Assembly (NCBI GenBank): GCA_900618065.1
Contig: UYIL01000003.1
Span: 1,116,001-1,180,000, forward strand
Length of the DNA stretch: 64,000 nt
Source of the DNA: Streptococcus thermophilus
Lineage (GTDB): Bacteria > Actinomycetota > Actinomycetes > Mycobacteriales > Mycobacteriaceae
Reading direction: 5' to 3'
Shown: positions 8,963 through 19,012 of the stretch, piece by piece
Position numbering within the stretch: position 1 is the stretch's first letter
Layout: each line of letters opens with the position of its first letter
Position numbers and translations under genes: made by a program
The notes under the pieces: model-generated
Database searches by the model: none
What the model was told of the DNA's origin: nothing
Seen by the model: only the letters and a program-made list of their open reading frames with translations

Positions 8963-10072
8963 CTAAGCGGCAGCGACTGGGCCGAAGAGGGTATCCATCG
9001 CTCCGTACCTGTGCCTCGGGTTGGTGCGGATAGCACCGTATGGGGAGACCCACACTGCCCGGCCGTTGCGGACTGCGATGTGGCCACGGGAGCGGTGGGT
9101 GTCGGGGGTGTCGTCGTTAATGCGGTTGTGGTACCGGCATAGCGGGACCAGGTTGGCCATGTTGGTCTCGCCGCCGCGGGCCCACGCGGTGGCGTGGTGG
9201 ACTTGGCAGAAGTCGGCGGCGTGGTGGCAGTCCGGGTGAGCACATACCGGCTGGACCGCCTTCGCGAGGTCGCGCTGCTTGGCATTGGCCAGGCGCTCGG
9301 TGCGGTACATGTTCACCGCGCCTTCCGTCGGGTGGAACACGGCGGCCTCGAGTTGGTTGTCACCGGTGGCGATGAACTGGTCCATGAACTCCTTGCCGGT
9401 CATCGTGGTGCCGTCGGTGAGACCGAGGATGATATCGTCTCCGTCGCCACGCATAATGCGTGTCCATTCCGGTAAGGGAACAAGCAGCATTGGGCGGGGA
9501 GAAGCTTCGGGGACGCCGCCGTCGCCGCGCAAAAGGGCAATGAGTTTCCGCGCCATGTGCGCCCCTATCGAATCGTCGGGCCCTAAACCTGTCATGAGGA
9601 CGTGTTTGAGGTCGGCAAGGAAGCGCTTGCCGGTCGTCAGGGTCAGGGTGGCCATCTCGTCGTCCCCTTCACTGATCGTGGCGCGCTCTTGCCGCGATGT
9701 CGGGTTTCTCGGCGGGACGATCTTCTTGATCAGTGCTCCGAGGGCTTTGAAGGTGCGGGTGGTGCGGCTGGCGGCGTCGAGAAGCTTCAGACGCATGGTG
9801 TGGCGGCGTGTCGCGTGCTTGATGTGGGCGATGGCGCGCTCGATTTTCGCGAGCATGCCCACCGAAAGACCGAAACGCATCGCCTTGTTTGCGGCCTTTT
9901 CACGTTTGACCGCGGACAGGCCGTCGCCAAAGTAGGCGTCATGGACAAGTTTCCAGTTGTTCACCACCGACGGCTCCACGCCGGCGCTGAGTGCTTGCTG
10001 TTTGTTGAAATCTTTCAACGCCCCCAACCTTGGGGCGCTGAACGCGCTGACAAGGTCATCGAAAGTTTCCAT
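8963..10072 (-). CDS. DUF222/HNH endonuclease-like protein
   Basis: 369 aa. The N-terminal ~220 residues form a helical DUF222-like domain. The C-terminus holds an HNH zinc-finger nuclease motif, CAHPDCHHAADFCQVHHA followed by WARGGETNMANLVPLCRYHN. These 13E12-repeat-type proteins are abundant in corynebacteria and mycobacteria and often travel with mobile DNA, though this copy sits in an otherwise ordered core block. Actual nuclease activity and target are unknown. Convergent with the GtrA gene. Confidence 0.88.
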   Translation of the reverse strand: METFDDLVSAFSAPRLGALKDFNKQQALSAGVEPSVVNNWKLVHDAYFGDGLSAVKREKAANKAMRFGLSVGMLAKIERAIAHIKHATRRHTMRLKLLDAASRTTRTFKALGALIKKIVPPRNPTSRQERATISEGDDEMATLTLTTGKRFLADLKHVLMTGLGPDDSIGAHMARKLIALLRGDGGVPEASPRPMLLVPLPEWTRIMRGDGDDIILGLTDGTTMTGKEFMDQFIATGDNQLEAAVFHPTEGAVNMYRTERLANAKQRDLAKAVQPVCAHPDCHHAADFCQVHHATAWARGGETNMANLVPLCRYHNRINDDTPDTHRSRGHIAVRNGRAVWVSPYGAIRTNPRHRYGAMDTLFGPVAAA

Positions 10073-10082
10073 GCCTCACACG

Positions 10083-10107
10083 CTAAAAGCCCCGCACAAG
10101 GCGGGGC
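10083..10107 (-). terminator. Intrinsic terminator of dapD
   Basis: On the minus strand GCCCCGC-CTTGT-GCGGGGC is followed directly by TTTTAG, 33 bp after the dapD stop. A 7-bp GC stem plus U-run is a standard rho-independent terminator. It separates dapD from the DUF222 gene. Confidence 0.8.
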
Positions 10108-10139
10108 AATAGCGTGCACACTGCAGTGCGCAACGGGGG

Positions 10140-11105
10140 TTAGTTCTTGTGCAGCTCTTCGTTGAGCTCGACGGCGTGGGCGCGGGAGGCCTCAACACCG
10201 CCGGTCAGGGAGTTGCGGCGGAACAGAATGTTGTTGTGGCCGGACAGCTCGACGGCCTTGACCTCGTCGCCGGCGGAGTGGTCCAGGTCGGCGGCGATGT
10301 CGTCGGTGATGACGACCTTGGTGCCGGCGGTGACGTACAGGCCAGCCTCGACGGTGCAGTTGTCGCCGAGCGAGATGCCGATTCCGGCGTTCGCGCCGAG
10401 CAGGCAGCCCTCGCCGATCTTGATGGTCTCCTTGCCGCCGCCGGAGAGGGTGCCCATGATGGAGGCGCCGCCGCCGATGTCGGAGCCGTCGCCGACGACA
10501 ACGCCGGCGGAGATGCGCCCTTCAACCATGGATGCGCCGAGGGTGCCAGCGTTGAAGTTCACGAAGCCTTCGTGCATGACGGTCGTGCCTTCAGCGAGGT
10601 GAGCGCCGAGGCGGACGCGGTCAGCATCGCCGATGCGCACGCCGGACGGTACGACGTAGTCGACCATGCGGGGGAACTTGTCCACCGAGTAGACAACGAC
10701 CGGGCCGTTGGCCGCCAGACGGCCGCGCACGACCTGGAAGTCAGACACCTCGCAGGGGCCGTAGTTGGTCCACACGACGTTGGCCAGCAACCCGAACAAC
10801 CCGTCGAGATTCGCCTCGTGCGGCTTGACCAGGCGGTGGGAGAGCAGGTGGAGGCGCAGGTACGCGTCGTACGCATCTGCGGGGGCATCGCTTATCGACG
10901 CAATCCGCGTCTCCACCGCAACACGCGCCACCCCACGGTTCTCATCCGGCCCGGCCAAGTCCTCGAACTGCTGCGGGGTCTCTTCGAGGCGAGTGGTGCC
11001 GGCTTCGGTGACGGACTCCCCAATCTTCGGGGCCGGGTACCAGACATCCAGAACAGTTCCGTCGTGGGTGACGGTGGCCAGGCCCTTAGCAATTGCGGTG
11101 GTCAT
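10140..11105 (-). CDS. dapD: Tetrahydrodipicolinate N-succinyltransferase DapD
   Basis: 321-aa actinobacterial-type DapD. An N-terminal alpha/beta domain is followed by a left-handed beta-helix of hexapeptide-like repeats. The segment [11 protein letters not shown] carries the conserved active-site Glu. Transfers succinyl from succinyl-CoA to tetrahydrodipicolinate in lysine/DAP synthesis. ATG at 11105 is chosen because residues upstream of [12 protein letters not shown] show no conservation-like pattern. A second paralogue lies at 14122-15069 and dapE is just beyond it. Confidence 0.93.
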   Translation of the reverse strand: MTTAIAKGLATVTHDGTVLDVWYPAPKIGESVTEAGTTRLEETPQQFEDLAGPDENRGVARVAVETRIASISDAPADAYDAYLRLHLLSHRLVKPHEANLDGLFGLLANVVWTNYGPCEVSDFQVVRGRLAANGPVVVYSVDKFPRMVDYVVPSGVRIGDADRVRLGAHLAEGTTVMHEGFVNFNAGTLGASMVEGRISAGVVVGDGSDIGGGASIMGTLSGGGKETIKIGEGCLLGANAGIGISLGDNCTVEAGLYVTAGTKVVITDDIAADLDHSAGDEVKAVELSGHNNILFRRNSLTGGVEASRAHAVELNEELHKN

Positions 11106-11235
11106 GTCGTATTCAGCTCTTTCTGCTCGGTCGGGACAAGTCGTGGTGGAACCAGCGGCTGCGCCGGTTGCGTGGTTTCCGTGAGACAGCTTAGAGAATT
11201 CGGGGCGGAATCTCAGCTTTGCCACGCGTGAAACG

Positions 11236-12663
11236 TTAGCCGGCGGCAGGTTTGTTCCCGTCTTCCAGGCGCTTTCCGCGGGTCAGGAACGACAAGCCCA
11301 CCAGCACGAGTGAGAGAATGGTGACGGAGATAACCTGGGGGCGGGCGGAGGCGTCGAAAAGCATGAGGACGACTAGGCCGCCAAGCGCGGCGAGCGTGAC
11401 CCACGGGACCCAGGAAGCGCCGCGGACCTGGACTGCGGAACCGGTGATGCCGGGTTTGAGCTTGATGTAGCTCAGCGTGATCATGATCCACACAACAATC
11501 AGGCAGCCGCCGGTGGCGTTCATGATGAAGTCGATCATGCCCGGCGGGTTCCACCACTGCAGACCGACCGCCACGAAGGCGAAGAAGACGGAGACCAGTA
11601 CCGAGTTGATCGGCACACCGTGGGCGTTGGTGCGCGCCATCCAACGCGGGGCGTCGCCCTCGAGAGCCTGCTGGTAGGCCAGACGTGAGGTGCCGTAGAC
11701 CTGCGCGTTGAAGGCGGACAGCAGCGCCAGCACGATGACGGCCTCCATGAAGCCCGCAGCGCCGGGGATGTTGGCCATGTCGAGGACCTGCGTGAAGGGG
11801 GATTCAGCTGCGGTGTCGGCGCCATCGATCTGTGCGTAGGGCAGCAACAGGATGATCACGATGACCGAGCCGATGTAAAACAGCGCGATACGCCAGATGA
11901 TGGAGTTGACAGCGTTGCGCACGTTGCGCGCGGGGTCCTCGGATTCAGCGGCGGCGATGGTGACCACCTCGATGCCTCCGAAAGCGAAGGCGACAGCGAG
12001 GAGTCCAGCGGCGATACCGGCGATGCCGTTGGGAGCGAAGCCGGATTCGGTCACGTTGGAGAACCCGACAAAGCCGTTGGCGGGCAGAAGGCCGAGCCAC
12101 AAAGCAGCGCCGACGACCAAGAACAGCAGGATGACGGCGACTTTGATCATGGCGAACCAGTATTCGAACTCGCCAAATCCCTTCACCTGTGCGAGGTTGA
12201 CCGCAGTGAGGATGCCCACGACGACCAGCGCCGGAATCCACTGCGGCACCCCGAACCAGCCCGCCATGATGGCGGAGGCGCCGGTGATCTCCACCCCGCA
12301 CGCCATGATGAGCAGGAACCAGTAAATCCAGCCGAGCAAGAAGCCCGCCCAGTGGCCGTACGCTTGGCGCCCGTACGTGGCAAATGAGCCTGACGACGGG
12401 CGTGCCGCCGCCATCTCGCCCAGCATCCTCATCACCGAGATGACGACGACGCCGGCGATGACGTAGGCCAGCAGAATCGCCGGGCCAGCAGCGCGAATGC
12501 CTACGCCGACGCCAAGGAACAAGCCCGCACCGACGGCGGTGCCCAGGCCCATAAGGGTGAGGTGGCGCGACTTCAGGCCGCTGCCGAGTTCAGAGTTCGC
12601 GTCGTTGGTCGACGCGGCGGGTGCGCCGGAGTCGGGGCCAGTGGTGTTAGCGGCAGTGGTCAT
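11236..12663 (-). CDS. APC-family amino acid permease (copy 2)
   Basis: 475-aa, about 12-helix transporter of the amino acid-polyamine-organocation superfamily. The first helix shows the family signature [17 protein letters not shown]. It resembles the AroP/ProY/GABA-permease branch and should be a proton-coupled importer; the substrate cannot be read from sequence. ATG start overlaps the TGA of the upstream paralogue by four bases (ATGA), so the two permeases are translationally coupled. The position between two dapD genes hints at, but does not prove, a lysine-related substrate. Confidence 0.88.
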   Translation of the reverse strand: MTTAANTTGPDSGAPAASTNDANSELGSGLKSRHLTLMGLGTAVGAGLFLGVGVGIRAAGPAILLAYVIAGVVVISVMRMLGEMAAARPSSGSFATYGRQAYGHWAGFLLGWIYWFLLIMACGVEITGASAIMAGWFGVPQWIPALVVVGILTAVNLAQVKGFGEFEYWFAMIKVAVILLFLVVGAALWLGLLPANGFVGFSNVTESGFAPNGIAGIAAGLLAVAFAFGGIEVVTIAAAESEDPARNVRNAVNSIIWRIALFYIGSVIVIILLLPYAQIDGADTAAESPFTQVLDMANIPGAAGFMEAVIVLALLSAFNAQVYGTSRLAYQQALEGDAPRWMARTNAHGVPINSVLVSVFFAFVAVGLQWWNPPGMIDFIMNATGGCLIVVWIMITLSYIKLKPGITGSAVQVRGASWVPWVTLAALGGLVVLMLFDASARPQVISVTILSLVLVGLSFLTRGKRLEDGNKPAAG

Positions 12664-14063
12664 CGGCGGGGTCCTTCGGTGGTCTTGGTTGTGTTTTCCG
12701 CGCGGCGGCGCTTGAACGCGTCTGTGGTGGTCCAGATCAGCCCGGCGACGGTGATCACGGCGACGACGACGGCGACCGCCATCACCTGGAAGCGGCCGTC
12801 CGGGTTGGTGAGCATCAGCGCCACGATGCCGGCGGCCAGCGCAATGGTTGCCCACGGCAAAACGGCGGGGGCCCACATGCGGACATCGGTCAGTTGGCCG
12901 GAGGTTTCAAGGCGCGGGTGAAGGCGCAGGAACGAGAACGCGATGGCGAACCAGATCACGATCAAGCAGCCGCCGATGGCGTTGAGCAGGAAAGCCAGCA
13001 GCCCCGGCGGGTTCCAGTACTGCAAGGCAACGGCGACGAATCCGAAGATGACGGAGACGATGACGGCGCGCATGGGGACGCCGCGGGCGTCGGTAAGCGA
13101 AAAGGCGCGCGGGGCGTCGCCGCGCACGGAGAGGTTGTGCAGGAAACGCGAGGAGCCGTAAATCTGCGTGTTGCACGCGGACAGCAGCGCGACGACGATG
13201 ACGGCCTCCATAATGCCGACGGCGCCGGGGATGTTAGCCAAGCTCAGCACGGCAGTGAAGGGCGATTCGGAGGCGTCGGACGCACCGCCGATCTGGTCGA
13301 ATGGTAGCAGCATCACGATGAGTAGCACGGAGCCGATGTAGAAGATGGAAATGCGCCAGATGATGGTGCGGATCGCGGAGTGCACGGCGACGGACGGATC
13401 CTCAGACTCTGCGGCGGCGATGGTCACCAGCTCAATGCCGCCGAAGGCGAACGCGACGGCGAGCAGCGCGGTAGCCACGCCGCCCCACCCGTTGGGCATG
13501 AAACCGACGTCGCTGACGTTGGACAGGCCGACAAACGACGTGCCCGGCAGCAACCCCAGCCACAGTGCGACGCCGAGGATGAGGAATAGCACAATGACGA
13601 CGACTTTGATCAGCGCGAACCAGAACTCGAACTCGCCGAAATTGCGCACGGCGGCGAAGTTAATCAGGGTGAACACGACGATGGCCGCAAGCGCCGGGAT
13701 CCACGGCGAGATGCTGAACCAGGCGGCGATGATGGCGGAGGCGCCGGTGATCTCGACGGCCATGATCATGATCATCATGAACCAGTACAACCAGCCGATG
13801 AGAAATCCGGCCCACGGCCCGAAAGCTTCTTCGGCGTAGGTGGAAAAGGTGCCCGACGACGGGCGCGCAGCGACCATTTCGGCGAGCATCTGCATGACGC
13901 ACACGGTGATGGCACCGGCGATGATGTAGGCGATGAGCACGGCGGGACCGGCGGTTTGAATTCCGACTCCGGTGCCCAGGAAGAGGCCGGCGCCGATGGC
14001 TGAGCCGAGCCCCATCATGGTCAGGTGACGGGTTTTCAGCCCGGCATTCAGGGATGTTGACAT
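12660..14063 (-). CDS. APC-family amino acid permease (copy 1)
   Basis: 467-aa paralogue of the permease downstream. It shares the LGSAIGAGLFLGTGVGI helix-1 motif and the helix-6 region [21 protein letters not shown] almost unchanged. Tandem duplication is the obvious origin. An in-frame TTG at 14072 is an alternative start; the ATG at 14063 is preferred. TTGACA occurs just upstream (14064-14072 on the minus strand), so promoter or start signals may overlap here. Cytoplasmic membrane, likely importer. Confidence 0.87.
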   Translation of the reverse strand: MSTSLNAGLKTRHLTMMGLGSAIGAGLFLGTGVGIQTAGPAVLIAYIIAGAITVCVMQMLAEMVAARPSSGTFSTYAEEAFGPWAGFLIGWLYWFMMIMIMAVEITGASAIIAAWFSISPWIPALAAIVVFTLINFAAVRNFGEFEFWFALIKVVVIVLFLILGVALWLGLLPGTSFVGLSNVSDVGFMPNGWGGVATALLAVAFAFGGIELVTIAAAESEDPSVAVHSAIRTIIWRISIFYIGSVLLIVMLLPFDQIGGASDASESPFTAVLSLANIPGAVGIMEAVIVVALLSACNTQIYGSSRFLHNLSVRGDAPRAFSLTDARGVPMRAVIVSVIFGFVAVALQYWNPPGLLAFLLNAIGGCLIVIWFAIAFSFLRLHPRLETSGQLTDVRMWAPAVLPWATIALAAGIVALMLTNPDGRFQVMAVAVVVAVITVAGLIWTTTDAFKRRRAENTTKTTEGPRR

Positions 14064-14121
14064 AAATGTCAAGTCTAGGAATAGCGGGTGCTGCCCACGA
14101 AATCCGGGGGAGGATCGTGCT

Positions 14122-15069
14122 CTATTGTGCGCGGCGCTCCCGGATCACAGGTGTCGAGCTGTGCGCTTCGTTGGTGATGGTGATGTCGGATTGGCCGTTG
14201 ATGGTGCGCGCCGGAACGTAGGATTCGAAGCCGGTGCCAATGCGCGAGTCAAGGAGAATGGTGCCGGGCTCGAGCATGACACCGGCGCCGATCTCGCAGC
14301 GGTCGCCCAGGTCGAGGTCGATGATGCCGGCGGAGGGGTGGATGATGCAGTCGGCACCGATGTGCAGCGGGGTGCGGTTGGATCCGCCGGAGCGACCCGC
14401 CATCACGATCGAGGACAGTCCGAGGTCGGAGCCGCCGCCGACGACGCACGCCGAGGACAGTCGGCCCTCGATCCGGGCGGCGCCGAGCGCGCCGGCGTTG
14501 TAGGAGACGTAGCCTTCGCGGTTCACGCTTGTGCCTTCGGCGAGGTAGGCGCCGAGGCGGACGCGCTCTGCTTCGGCGATGGTCACGCCGGTGGGCACGA
14601 CGTAGTCGACCATGCGCGGCAGCCGCTCGATCCCGTAGACGTGAATGGTGCCGCGGGCGCGCAGGTTGGTGCGCACGTACTCGAAGTCGTCGGGCAGGCA
14701 GGGGCCTTTGTTCGTCCACGCCACAGGAACGAGGTGCTCGAGGCAGTCGGTCATGTTGATCTCCAGCGGCCGCACTTTGCGGTGGGAGAGCAGGTGCAGG
14801 CGCAGGTAGACGTCGTGTGCATCGACGGCGGGGGCGTTCAGGTCGGCGATCTCGGTGAGCACGGGCACCACTTCAACGCGGCGATCCCTGTCCATCCCGA
14901 CGAGGTTGAGCAGGCGCTGCGAAAGGTCGTTGGCGCTGACGCGGCGGGTGGAGGGGGCGAGGATGTCGGCGGGGTCGTCGATAAGCGACACGGAGGGGTA
15001 CCAGCTGTCCAGCACGGTACCGTCGGCGGCGATGTTGGCGATTCCTACTGCGCGTGCGGATTGACCCAT
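14122..15069 (-). CDS. DapD paralogue (DapD2)
   Basis: 315-aa homologue of DapD with the same fold and motifs (VDYVVPTGV, VRLGAYLAEGTSV, REGYVSYNAG retaining the active-site Glu, beta-helix repeats). It is clearly diverged from the copy at 10140-11105, notably in the beta-helix core and the C-terminus. It may be a second succinyltransferase or a related acyltransferase. Divergent from dapE with about 50 bp between starts. Corynebacteria commonly carry such a second dapD-like gene. Confidence 0.85.
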   Translation of the reverse strand: MGQSARAVGIANIAADGTVLDSWYPSVSLIDDPADILAPSTRRVSANDLSQRLLNLVGMDRDRRVEVVPVLTEIADLNAPAVDAHDVYLRLHLLSHRKVRPLEINMTDCLEHLVPVAWTNKGPCLPDDFEYVRTNLRARGTIHVYGIERLPRMVDYVVPTGVTIAEAERVRLGAYLAEGTSVNREGYVSYNAGALGAARIEGRLSSACVVGGGSDLGLSSIVMAGRSGGSNRTPLHIGADCIIHPSAGIIDLDLGDRCEIGAGVMLEPGTILLDSRIGTGFESYVPARTINGQSDITITNEAHSSTPVIRERRAQ

Positions 15070-15120
15070 GCGTCACATCGTACGAAAGGGGCTCAGCGGC
15101 CGCGCGCTAAGATCGCCCAC

Positions 15121-16203
15121 GTGACGTTAGATCTATTTCAGGACCCTGTTGAGCTGACGAAAGCGCTGATCGACATCCCGTCGCCGTCGCATGAGGAAGA
15201 GCAGATCGCCGACGCGATCGAGGAGGCCCTGCGCGCGTTGGACGGCGTGGAGGTGATCCGGCGCGGCCACACGATCGTCGCGCGCACGCACCGCGGGCTG
15301 GGGCAACGGGTGGTGCTGGCGGGGCACATCGACACGGTGCCGATCGCCGACAACGTCCCGCACCGCGTTGAGGGCGACACGCTGTTCGGGTGCGGTTCGG
15401 TGGACATGAAATCGGGCCTGGCCTGCTATTTGCACGCGTTCGCCACGCTTTACGACGCTTCCTCCCTCACCACCGACCTGACCCTGATCTGTTATGAAGC
15501 CGAGGAGGTCGCTGCCCAATACAACGGCCTGGCGCATTTGGAGCGGGATTGCCCTGAGTTGCTCGACGGCGACTTGGCGCTGCTCGGCGAGCCGTCAGGG
15601 GCGATTATCGAGGCCGGATGCCAGGGCACGATCCGCGTGTTCGTCGATGCCCGCGGCACCCGCGCCCACTCCGCGCGCGCCTGGCTGGGACACAACGCGA
15701 TCCACGACCTGGCTGGGGTGCTGGGCCGCGTGGCAGCCTACGTGCCGCGCACGGTCACCATCGCCGGGTGCGAGTACCGCGAGGGCCTCAACGTCGTGGG
15801 GATAAGCGGGGGAGTGGCCACCAACACCATCCCGGATGAGGCGCGGCTGACAGTGAACTTTCGCTTCGCTCCGGACCGCTCGCTCGAGGACGCCAAAACG
15901 CACCTTGAGTCCGTTCTGGATGTCGACGAGGGCCTTGAACTCACCTACGACGATGCTGTCGGCGGTGCCCTGCCGGGCCTCGACGACCCCGTCGCGCAGG
16001 GCCTGCTGCGCGCTGTCGGCGGTAACTTCCGCGCCAAGTTCGGATGGACGGATGTGTCGCGGTTCTCTACTCTGGGTGTTCCGGCCGTGAACTTCGGCCC
16101 CGGCGACCCCGGCTTTGCCCACAAGATTGATGAGCAATGCCCGGTGGACCAGATCCGCACCGTCGCCGACTCTCTGCGGGAGTTCCTCGCTCCGCAGAGC
16201 TAG
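15121..16203 (+). CDS. dapE: Succinyl-diaminopimelate desuccinylase DapE
   Basis: 360-aa M20 family zinc amidohydrolase. GHIDTVP (His and Asp zinc ligands), GCGSVDMKSG and the catalytic-acid segment YEAEEVAAQYNG are present, with an ALLGEPSGAIIEAGCQG dimer-domain entry. Hydrolyses N-succinyl-LL-DAP to LL-DAP. GTG start; residues before it lack coding character. Divergently transcribed from dapD2, followed by the LOG-family gene and folP2, as in Rv1202-Rv1207. Confidence 0.95.
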   Translation: MTLDLFQDPVELTKALIDIPSPSHEEEQIADAIEEALRALDGVEVIRRGHTIVARTHRGLGQRVVLAGHIDTVPIADNVPHRVEGDTLFGCGSVDMKSGLACYLHAFATLYDASSLTTDLTLICYEAEEVAAQYNGLAHLERDCPELLDGDLALLGEPSGAIIEAGCQGTIRVFVDARGTRAHSARAWLGHNAIHDLAGVLGRVAAYVPRTVTIAGCEYREGLNVVGISGGVATNTIPDEARLTVNFRFAPDRSLEDAKTHLESVLDVDEGLELTYDDAVGGALPGLDDPVAQGLLRAVGGNFRAKFGWTDVSRFSTLGVPAVNFGPGDPGFAHKIDEQCPVDQIRTVADSLREFLAPQS

Positions 16204-16274
16204 CAAGCGCTGGCAGACGCCGGCGACCTATAAGTTCAGCACCCCCGCACCCTACGCAAAGGCAAGTTTCCCCC

Positions 16275-17072
16275 GTGGCCCCACAGATCACACCCCGCCC
16301 GGACAGAAACCGCACGCTGTCCGGCCCGATTCTCAAGCGCAACAGAGATAAGGACGGGAGCTCGACCTACGATCAGCGCTTGCTCGAGATGGGCCGCGCC
16401 GACCACGATTGGAAGCACGCCGACCCGTGGCGCGTCATGCGCATCACCAGCGAGTTCGTCTCCGGCTTCGATGCGTTGCAGGATTTGGGCTGGGCCGTGA
16501 CTGTCTTCGGTTCGGCGCGCCTGGGCGAGGGCACCCCGGAGTACGAGCAGGCTCGCGAGCTGGGCAAGGCACTTGTTGACGCTGGGTACGCCGTCATCAC
16601 CGGCGGCGGCCCCGGCCTGATGGAAGGCCCGAACCGCGGCGCGCACGAGGCCGAAGGAATGTCCGTCGGCCTGGGCATCGAGCTGCCGTTCGAGCAGGGC
16701 CTCAACGACTGGGTCGACCTGGGCCTGAACTTCCGCTACTTCTTCGCCCGCAAGACAATGTTCTTGAAGTATTCCCAGGGCTTCATTTCGCTGCCCGGCG
16801 GCTACGGCACGATGGACGAGGTCTTCGAGGTCCTCTGCATGATCCAGACCGGCAAGGTGACCAACTTCCCGATGGTGCTGCTGGGCACCGAGTTCTGGTC
16901 CGGCCTGGTCGACTGGATCCGCGGTCAGCAGCTCGCCCGCGGTCTGATCTCCCCGGGTGATGACGAACTGTTCCTTGTCACCGACTCCATCGAGGAGGCC
17001 GTAGAGTACATTTGCGCGTCCCACCGCGAGATGACCGACCCGCGGAACATTCACACGCCGCACCAAGCCTGA
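16275..17072 (+). CDS. LOG/TIGR00730 family Rossmann protein
   Basis: About 265 aa with the lysine-decarboxylase-like LOG motifs: GGGPGLMEGPNRGA and PGGYGTMDEVFEVL. Family members are cytokinin-activating phosphoribohydrolases (N6-modified AMP to free base) or nucleotide-5'-monophosphate glycosidases. GTG start gives the usual length; AAAGG lies about 13 bases upstream. Its stop shares one base with the folP2 start (TGATG), so translation is coupled. Matches Rv1205, which makes a cytokinin in M. tuberculosis. Confidence 0.9.
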   Translation: MAPQITPRPDRNRTLSGPILKRNRDKDGSSTYDQRLLEMGRADHDWKHADPWRVMRITSEFVSGFDALQDLGWAVTVFGSARLGEGTPEYEQARELGKALVDAGYAVITGGGPGLMEGPNRGAHEAEGMSVGLGIELPFEQGLNDWVDLGLNFRYFFARKTMFLKYSQGFISLPGGYGTMDEVFEVLCMIQTGKVTNFPMVLLGTEFWSGLVDWIRGQQLARGLISPGDDELFLVTDSIEEAVEYICASHREMTDPRNIHTPHQA

Positions 17073-17920
17073 TGGGCGAGATGGCCCGGATCATGGGCAT
17101 CCTCAACCGCACCCCGGACTCCTTCTACGACAAGGGCGCGACGTATGCCTTCGACAGCGCCGTCGAGCGAGCCCGCCGAATTGTCGCCGAGGGCGCGAGC
17201 ATTATTGACGTCGGGGGTGTCAAAGCCGGTCCCGGCGACGCCGTCAGCGTGGCGGAGGAGATCGACCGGATCGTCCCGCTGATCGCAGCGGTCCGGGGGG
17301 AATTCCCCGCGGCTACAGTCGACATTTCCGCCGACACCTGGCGCCCCGAGGTCGCGGAAGCCGCGATCGCCGCCGGCGCCACCATCATCAACGACACGTG
17401 GGCGGGCTGGGAGCTGGAACTTGTCGAGGTCGCTGGCGCTCACAAGGTCGGCTACGTCTGCTCCCATACGGGTGGCGCCACCCCGCGGACCCGCCCGCAC
17501 CGGGTGCATTACGACGACGTGGTCGCCGACGTCATCGCCGAAACCACCGCGCTCGCCGAACGCGCCGTTGCCTGTGGCGCGCCGGAGGAGAAAGTCTTCA
17601 TTGACCCGACGCATGACTTTGGCAAGAACACCTTTCACGGCTTGGAGATCTTGCGGCGTGTCGACGAGATTGTCGCCACCGGCTGGCCTGTCCTCATGGC
17701 TCTGTCCAACAAGGATTTCATTGGGGAGACCCTGGGCAAGAACGGCCAGCCCGTCGGGGAGCGCGTCACCGGCACCCTCGCCGCGACGGCGTGGTGCGCT
17801 GCCCGGGGTGTGGCAGCCTTTCGCGTCCACGAGGTCGCCGACACCATGGACGTGCTCTACATGACCGCCGCAATTCAGGGGACGGTACCGCCCCAAGACA
17901 CCGTCAGAGGGCTGGGTTGA
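17072..17920 (+). CDS. folP2: Dihydropteroate synthase-like protein FolP2
   Basis: 282-aa TIM-barrel of the pterin-binding family (MGILNRTPDSFYDKG, IIDVGGVKAGPG, ATIINDTWAGWE). The loop normally reading DIGGESTRPG in authentic DHPS is DVGGVKAGPG here. This matches the FolP2 branch (Rv1207), which reportedly lacks DHPS activity, so a true sulfa target is unlikely. Starts and ends in one-base overlaps with its neighbours, part of a tight LOG-folP2-gpgS operon. Confidence 0.9.
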   Translation: MGEMARIMGILNRTPDSFYDKGATYAFDSAVERARRIVAEGASIIDVGGVKAGPGDAVSVAEEIDRIVPLIAAVRGEFPAATVDISADTWRPEVAEAAIAAGATIINDTWAGWELELVEVAGAHKVGYVCSHTGGATPRTRPHRVHYDDVVADVIAETTALAERAVACGAPEEKVFIDPTHDFGKNTFHGLEILRRVDEIVATGWPVLMALSNKDFIGETLGKNGQPVGERVTGTLAATAWCAARGVAAFRVHEVADTMDVLYMTAAIQGTVPPQDTVRGLG

Positions 17921-18630
17921 TGCGCGTTTCGGTTGTGGTGCCGGCGTTGGATGAGGGGGAGACGGTAGGAAACGTCGTCAAGCAAGCGTGCGCGTCGGGC
18001 GCGGATGAAGTGCTTGTCGTCGACTCTGATTCGCGCGATGCGACAGCGCAGCGTGCGGCAGAGGCGGGCGCGACCGTGGTGAATTGGCGCGACATTGACC
18101 CGCTGCCTGTGCGCCCCGGCAAGGGTGAGGCGCTCTGGCGTGGGGTGAAGGCGGCGAGCGGCGATGTCGTTGTGTTTCTCGACGCTGATGTCACCACCGT
18201 CGAACCGTGGTGGGTTGACGCGCTGGCTGCACCGCTCAAGGACCCGGCGATTCACCTGGTCAAAGCCGCATACCGCCGCGCCAACGACGGCGGCCGCGTG
18301 ACCGAGCTGACCGCGAAACCACTGCTGCGCCTGTTCTTCCCGGACGTGCCTCAGCTCGACCAGCCGCTCGCCGGTGAATACGCAATCCGCCGCGAGACTG
18401 CTCTGCGCCTGCCGTTCGCCGCGGGGTACGGTGTCGAAGCCGGTTTGCTTATCGACGTCACCACCCGCCACGGCCCCGCATCCATCACCCAAGTGGACCT
18501 CGGGTTGAAAACCCACCGCAACCGGCCACTTGCGGAGCTGACGCACATGTCGGAAACGGTCGCGCAGACCATTTTATCTCGCGCTGGGGTGGTCGAGCCG
18601 CACGCCGATCGCCCGCCGTGGGTGCGGTAG
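17920..18630 (+). CDS. gpgS: Glucosyl-3-phosphoglycerate synthase GpgS
   Basis: 236-aa GT-A glycosyltransferase. N-terminal nucleotide-binding strand VSVVVPALDEGETVG and metal-binding DAD at residues 88-90; PGKGEALWRG and the GYGVEAGLLIDV motif fit family GT81. Makes glucosyl-3-phosphoglycerate, first step of methylglucose lipopolysaccharide or glucosylglycerate synthesis. Overlaps the folP2 stop by one base (TGATG). Shorter than the mycobacterial enzyme at the N-terminus. Confidence 0.9.
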   Translation: MRVSVVVPALDEGETVGNVVKQACASGADEVLVVDSDSRDATAQRAAEAGATVVNWRDIDPLPVRPGKGEALWRGVKAASGDVVVFLDADVTTVEPWWVDALAAPLKDPAIHLVKAAYRRANDGGRVTELTAKPLLRLFFPDVPQLDQPLAGEYAIRRETALRLPFAAGYGVEAGLLIDVTTRHGPASITQVDLGLKTHRNRPLAELTHMSETVAQTILSRAGVVEPHADRPPWVR

Positions 18631-18640
18631 TATTCCCCGC

Positions 18641-19006
18641 ATGCTGTCTTGGTTGCTGCTCATTCTCGTCATTGCCGCCATAGCCGTGTTCGGCGCGTGG
18701 GTGTCGGCATCGATTTTCGGCCGCGGTGAAGTGCTGCCGCCAATGGATGAGCCGCACGACGTCATCGAAGCTAACCGCGCCGCCGTGGCTGACGGCCGTA
18801 TCGACGACATCGCGCTCGAAGTGGTCCCGCGCGGGTACCGCCAGGATCAGGTGGATGCGCTTGTGGAGCTGCTCGCCGCCAAGTGCGGAATGGCCCCCGG
18901 AGCGGATGCGCAGCTAGCTCCCGCTGCGCCGAATGAGCGTAAGATTGTAGATACCTTAACCGAGGATTCTGAGCGGGAATCCTCAGAGCGACATGTCGAG
19001 GAGTGA
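18641..19006 (+). CDS. Membrane-anchored DivIVA-like protein (Rv1209-like)
   Basis: 121 aa: one N-terminal transmembrane helix (LSWLLLILVIAAIAVFGAWV), then a DivIVA-type short motif PRGYRQDQVDALVELLA about residues 63-80, and an acidic tail. DivIVA-like pieces bind curved membrane or other coiled-coil proteins at poles. Only 10 bp after gpgS and same place as Rv1209. Function unknown. Confidence 0.8.
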   Translation: MLSWLLLILVIAAIAVFGAWVSASIFGRGEVLPPMDEPHDVIEANRAAVADGRIDDIALEVVPRGYRQDQVDALVELLAAKCGMAPGADAQLAPAAPNERKIVDTLTEDSERESSERHVEE

Positions 19007-19012
19007 CACTGC

